Part shown: positions 61,749 through 64,000 of the stretch, one piece after another
Layout of the letters: each line of letters starts with the position of its first letter
Numbering within the stretch: position 1 is the stretch's first letter
NCBI RefSeq assembly: GCF_000376445.1
Contig: NZ_AQXI01000002.1
Span: forward strand, 186,001 to 250,000
Length of the DNA stretch: 64,000 nucleotides
Reading direction: 5' to 3'
DNA from: Haladaptatus paucihalophilus DX253
GTDB taxonomy: Archaea > Halobacteriota > Halobacteria > Halobacteriales > Haladaptataceae
The notes under the pieces: model-generated
The model's database searches: none
What the model was told of the DNA's origin: nothing
Seen by the model: only the letters and a program-made list of their open reading frames with translations
Made by a program: the position numbers and the translations under genes

Positions 61749-64000
61749 CCGCGTCACCCCCAGAATCGGGGTCGCGTGCGTGTCGGGGAACCGCCGACAG
61801 GAGCGCTCCCGGTTGCGCGGTCGTGAGCGCCGCGACGGCGAGGACGGCGCTGAGACACATGACGCCGACACCGCCGACCACGGCACCGGCGATGACGCGC
61901 GGATTCAAGACTGGCGGAATGCGGATGCCGTAGAGCACGAGCAGGTCGTGGTTCGCCAACAGCGCGAGCACGCCGAGCGCGAGCGCGAGCGCCACGACGG
62001 TTGCGACCGCGCCGACCACGGCCGCGTCCACGAGGACGGTTCGGAGGAGACTGAGCGGCGACGCCCCCGTCGCTCGATGGACGCCGAACACGCGTCGGCG
62101 CGAGTGGACGGTGTAGGCGACGGTCGCCGTCGTGCTCCCGACGGTCATCAGCCCGGCCAAGCAGACGAAGACGGCGACGAGGAGGTTGAGGTTGCCGAAC
62201 GCCGTCGAAATCGCGCGGCCGATGCCCGTCTCGCCGCTTGCCCCGCTGCTGGCGAGCGCGGTGGCGATTCGGTCGTCGCCCGTGACGCGGTAGGTCGCCG
62301 TTCCCAGTTCCCGTCCGTCGGCGGTCACCCGAACCGCGTGCGACCCGGGGGGTTGGCGACCGAGGCCGACGCTCACCGTCGTTCGCGCGCCCGGTTCGAG
62401 CGTGACCCGGCGGGTGGTCCGCTCGCCGTCGGCGACGAGCGTCACCGTCTTCGAGAGGGTGGCGTTCCACGGATTGGTCAGCGTGAGGAGGCCGGTGGGA
62501 CGGGTGAGGAGGGACGGCTTCGACGGCCGAACCCGAACGCGAGCGGAGAGGGAGCGCGGCGCGTCGCGCGAAACCGTCACCGTCTCGCGCGCCGTCCGTC
62601 CGCCGTGTGCGGCGCGAACGGTCGCGTTCCCCGTCGCGCCGAGTCGGACCCGTGCGGTGCCGTTCGAACCGGTCCGCACCGTCCGTCCGCCGACCGAAAC
62701 GGTAGCGTCGGAAATCGGTGCGCCGCCGACGCCGAGTACGCTGACGAGGGGAGTGCTACCGGGCGGCGCTCGGGCCGGAAGGCCGCGGAGTTCGATGGCG
62801 TCGCGCGGAACGACGCGAATCGAGCGGGTCTGCCCGCCGACCGAAATTCGATGGCGGCCGAGTCGCGTCGCGCGAACCCGGACCGCGACCACCCGATGTT
62901 CGTGCGGCCCGAGCGTGACGGACGTAGCGCGCGTTCTGCCGTCGATTTCGACGGTCAGGGTTCGAGTCACGCGGGACGAGCCGAGGTTTTCGACCTGCAC
63001 CCGAACCGGGACGGTGGCGTTTCGCGGGACCCGTTCGGGCGTCGAGACGCCGACGACGACGGCCGTGTCGCGGTCGGTGGCGACGGTCCCCGTCGTCCGA
63101 ATCACCTGCACCATCCCGCGGTCCACGCGGGCGAGGTGGCGGGCCGTTTCGAGCGAGACGACCAGTTGGTCGTCGAAGGGACCCGGCGCGCGGTACTCGC
63201 CGACGATTTCGACGCGGGTCACGCCCGGAACCGTGCTGCCGCCGAGGGTGAGCGAGTCGTTCGCCGTCACGCCGAGGGTTCGGGCGAGGTCGGCGCCGAT
63301 GACGGCTTCGCCGGGGTCGTCGGGCCGTCGCCCGCGGACGAGGGTCGCGTTCGAGACGCGCTCGAACGCCCCGTAGTTCGCCCCCCGAACCAGCATCGGT
63401 CGGCCGTCGCGGACGGCGAACGCGAGGATTTCGGGGCTGGCCGCGGTTCCGTGGTCGCGGAGCGCCGTCGCGTAGCTCTCGGGAACGCGGCTGTCTATCG
63501 GGTGCGACGCACCCGGTTGGGCGACCGTCGTCCCGCCGGTTCGGACCATCGGCGTGACGACGCCCGCGATGGACGCGACGACGACGACGACCAGACAGAA
63601 CGCCGCGAGGGGCGCGACGCTCGGGACGAGGATTCGCCAGTCGAGCAATGAGAGGGACCGACCGCGGGAGAGCGAATCGGCGAGACGGGCGCTCCACCCC
63701 GCCCCGTCCCGCGGAGACAGCGACCGGACGGGTGGCCCTCGGGTACAGGCGCGTGCGGCGAGATACCCGGCGAACGCGCCGACGACGACGACGACGCCGT
63801 ACAGCGGCAGGAGTATCGCCACGGCGCGAGGGGAGACGCGAATCGAGAGCGACGTCGGCATGTGCAGGTACACGGCGGCGTTGACGGCCGTCCGCGTCAC
63901 GACGACGCCGACGGCGTACCCGAGGGCGGTGCCGACCGCGGTCAGCGCCCCCGACCTGAGCGCGTACAGGCGGCGAATCCGGGTCGGGCGGTCCCCGGTG
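61741..64000 (-). CDS. FtsX/MacB-type ABC permease, C-terminal part with Ig-like domains
   Basis: The frame remains open to the window end, so the N-terminus is missing; about 753 residues are visible. Two hydrophobic segments near the edge are followed by a transmembrane helix (LAAFCLVVVVVASIAGVV), an outside MacB-like region with EAVIGADLARTLGV, CARDB/Ig-like beta domains (VPVRVQVENLGSSRVTRTLTVEIDG; VSVGGRTVRTGSNGTARVRL) and three C-terminal helices, the last ending in a short acidic tail. FtsX-type permeases with an ATPase move lipids or proteins or transmit force across the membrane. The partner ATPase must lie outside the window. Confidence 0.82.
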   Translation of the reverse strand, partial: TGDRPTRIRRLYALRSGALTAVGTALGYAVGVVVTRTAVNAAVYLHMPTSLSIRVSPRAVAILLPLYGVVVVVGAFAGYLAARACTRGPPVRSLSPRDGAGWSARLADSLSRGRSLSLLDWRILVPSVAPLAAFCLVVVVVASIAGVVTPMVRTGGTTVAQPGASHPIDSRVPESYATALRDHGTAASPEILAFAVRDGRPMLVRGANYGAFERVSNATLVRGRRPDDPGEAVIGADLARTLGVTANDSLTLGGSTVPGVTRVEIVGEYRAPGPFDDQLVVSLETARHLARVDRGMVQVIRTTGTVATDRDTAVVVGVSTPERVPRNATVPVRVQVENLGSSRVTRTLTVEIDGRTRATSVTLGPHEHRVVAVRVRATRLGRHRISVGGQTRSIRVVPRDAIELRGLPARAPPGSTPLVSVLGVGGAPISDATVSVGGRTVRTGSNGTARVRLGATGNATVRAAHGGRTARETVTVSRDAPRSLSARVRVRPSKPSLLTRPTGLLTLTNPWNATLSKTVTLVADGERTTRRVTLEPGARTTVSVGLGRQPPGSHAVRVTADGRELGTATYRVTGDDRIATALASSGASGETGIGRAISTAFGNLNLLVAVFVCLAGLMTVGSTTATVAYTVHSRRRVFGVHRATGASPLSLLRTVLVDAAVVGAVATVVALALALGVLALLANHDLLVLYGIRIPPVLNPRVIAGAVVGGVGVMCLSAVLAVAALTTAQPGALLSAVPRHARDPDSGGDADD

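Noticed and set aside
61780-63651. A 623-codon plus-strand frame opposite the FtsX-type gene
   Set aside because: Highly charged with long Arg/Gly/Asp runs and no domain; the minus strand shows real membrane segments and Ig-like domains.
1-64000. tRNA, rRNA, insertion sequences and prophage genes
   Set aside because: No transposase, integrase, capsid or rRNA-like stretch was seen on reading both strands; a tRNA scan was not possible here.

Overview
The window is chromosomal-type DNA from a haloarchaeon (class Halobacteria). The evidence is the high GC content, proteins rich in Asp and Glu, Tat-type signal peptides on secreted proteins, a haloarchaeal-type glucose dehydrogenase, many first genes with TATA-like boxes close to the start codon, and small CxxC zinc-ribbon proteins. 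The genus cannot be fixed from the sequence; a Haladaptatus-like organism is only a guess. I saw no rRNA, tRNA, CRISPR array, insertion sequence or phage gene.

Region 1 (1-4.0 kb): the end of a tricarballylate-dehydrogenase-like flavoprotein, the two membrane subunits of a tripartite tricarboxylate transporter and a PrpF-type isomerase, together a tricarboxylate uptake and catabolism operon. Region 2 (4.2-8.2 kb): a tandem pair of tiny zinc-ribbon proteins, an OsmC-type protein, an IclR regulator, a Tat-exported GH18 chitinase and a creatininase-family amidohydrolase.

Region 3 (8.4-32 kb) is the most interesting part. A minus-strand group encodes GH3 beta-N-acetylglucosaminidase (NagZ), DUF1343/GH171 exo-muramidase (NamZ), an uncharacterised cysteine-motif protein, an AmiE-like serine hydrolase, anhydro-MurNAc kinase (AnmK) and an SDR, with a HAD phosphatase on the opposite strand. 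It is divergent from a complete peptide/oligosaccharide-type ABC importer. Then follow a mandelate-racemase-type enolase, a PIG-L/LmbE deacetylase, a GATase-like protein, a second cysteine-motif protein, a glucosaminate-ammonia-lyase-like PLP enzyme, a haloarchaeal glucose dehydrogenase and RidA. Together these look like a scavenging locus for bacterial peptidoglycan fragments and amino sugars in an organism that has no murein. Free amino sugar could be routed as GlcNAc, GlcN, glucosaminate, then 2-keto-3-deoxygluconate without phosphorylation. The set of genes is visible; the pathway is inference.

Region 4 (32.5-50 kb): amino-sugar nucleotide supply (GlmU-like, GlmS) followed by a surface-glycan cluster: tandem epimerases, GT2 and GT4 glycosyltransferases, a flippase-like membrane protein whose start codon lies inside a six-copy 20-bp tandem repeat, a UDP-GlcNAc 4,6-dehydratase-like protein, a large polytopic membrane protein, an ASST-like protein and a UDP-sulfoquinovose-synthase homologue preceded by an overlapping 43-codon gene. 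Sulfated surface glycans are a reasonable inference.

Region 5 (50-64 kb): a DUF4129 / DUF58 / MoxR / DUF4350 module, a second GlmS with a strong Shine-Dalgarno sequence, a GT-C-like membrane protein and the C-terminal part of an FtsX-type permease that runs off the window.
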